Shown here in pieces: positions 63,667 to 64,000 of a stretch of DNA of 64,000 nucleotides. The notes beneath the pieces were generated by a model, which saw only the letters and a list, made by a program, of their open reading frames with translations, was not told the DNA's origin and searched no databases. The first letter of the stretch is position 1. The number at the start of each line of letters is the position of its first letter. Source of the stretch: Prorocentrum cordatum (Eukaryota; Sar; Dinophyceae; Prorocentrales; Prorocentraceae); assembly GCA_963575745.1 (NCBI GenBank), contig CAUYUJ010000336.1, forward strand, positions 768,080-832,079, given 5' to 3'. The position numbers and the translations under genes were made by a program.

Positions 63667-64000
63667 CGCCCCCCCAGGTGCCTGTTATCTTCGCGCCGGC
63701 GGCGGGGTGGCACCCAGGGAGACCTTTCTACTTCGATGAGAGGAGAAAGGGGGAGGAAGGAGAGAGGAGGAGTGGAGCAGGCGAAAGCCCGTTTAGGCTT
63801 TCCTCGGCGTGTAAGAATGCCTTTTTGGCAAATTTCGCGGGCCCGCGCCCGCGCAAGCACACTCGCCCGCAGGCGACAGAGCATTCCACCGCCCTGGTTT
63901 TGGCGGGGCCGAGGCTCGAATCGCCCGCCCCGCTTGTGCTGTTGATTATTGTGCTGTTGGCGGTTGTGCTGGTGATGGTTGTGTTGCTCGTGCTGCTGGC
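63667..64000. other. gene-free window end
   Basis: Ends in GTGCTGTTGGCGGTTGTGCTG-type words (from ~63,935), the start of another minisatellite cut by the window edge. Confidence 0.5.

Overview
This window is nuclear DNA of a dinoflagellate. The key evidence is one exact and one two-mismatch copy of the dinoflagellate spliced-leader sequence (37,694-37,715 and 25,836-25,857, both minus strand). The very high GC content, the enormous repeat load and the retroelement families seen here fit that assignment. The genus cannot be fixed from the sequence alone. Only one gene looks intact: an intronless BTB/POZ protein on the minus strand (25,108-25,794). Its upstream spliced-leader relic marks it as a processed retrogene. 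All other recognisable coding sequence belongs to retroelements, each broken by stops or frameshifts.

Layout. 1-6,430 is gene-free: simple repeats, three copies of a ~160-bp three-way-junction palindrome and degenerate minisatellites. 6,810-8,276 (-) is a decayed retroelement ORF with a UBA-like helix and an OTU-protease-like domain. 8,480-13,175 holds a GATC-rich 12-mer array, a 275-bp CGG array and about 14 copies of a 159-bp satellite. 13.2-25 kb is repeat mosaic with palindromes, a 900-bp purine tract, a 770-bp inverted-repeat element and CCAAGAGGCC-type degenerate repeats. 25-26.5 kb carries the BTB retrogene and a 218-bp element with perfect 26-bp inverted ends. 27-29.7 kb is mostly unique sequence without a gene. 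29,742-31,055 (-) is a Ty1/copia RNase H remnant. 31,521-37,715 (-) is a near full-length non-LTR retrotransposon (RanBP2 zinc finger, endonuclease, reverse transcriptase, RNase H). It begins at an exact spliced leader and is embedded in a 21-bp minisatellite.

38-52 kb is satellite country: inverted minisatellites around a 171-bp inverted-repeat element, and 42-, 73-, 90- and 89-bp arrays. 52,021-57,932 (-) is a retrotransposon bounded by 78-bp direct repeats. It encodes a transmembrane/Gag-like protein, a reverse transcriptase with YVDN at the active site, an RNase H with its acidic residues, and a C-terminal methyltransferase-like domain. 58-64 kb is again tandem repeats (763-, 293- and 100-bp units).

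The genes do not form a pathway. The window shows genome dynamics: retroposition of trans-spliced mRNA, retroelements that carry ubiquitin-related and methyltransferase domains, and satellites spreading as blocks with their flanks. The most unusual item is the three-way-junction palindrome. One of its five copies has the two inner hairpins inverted while the outer arms keep their orientation, a flip/flop arrangement.
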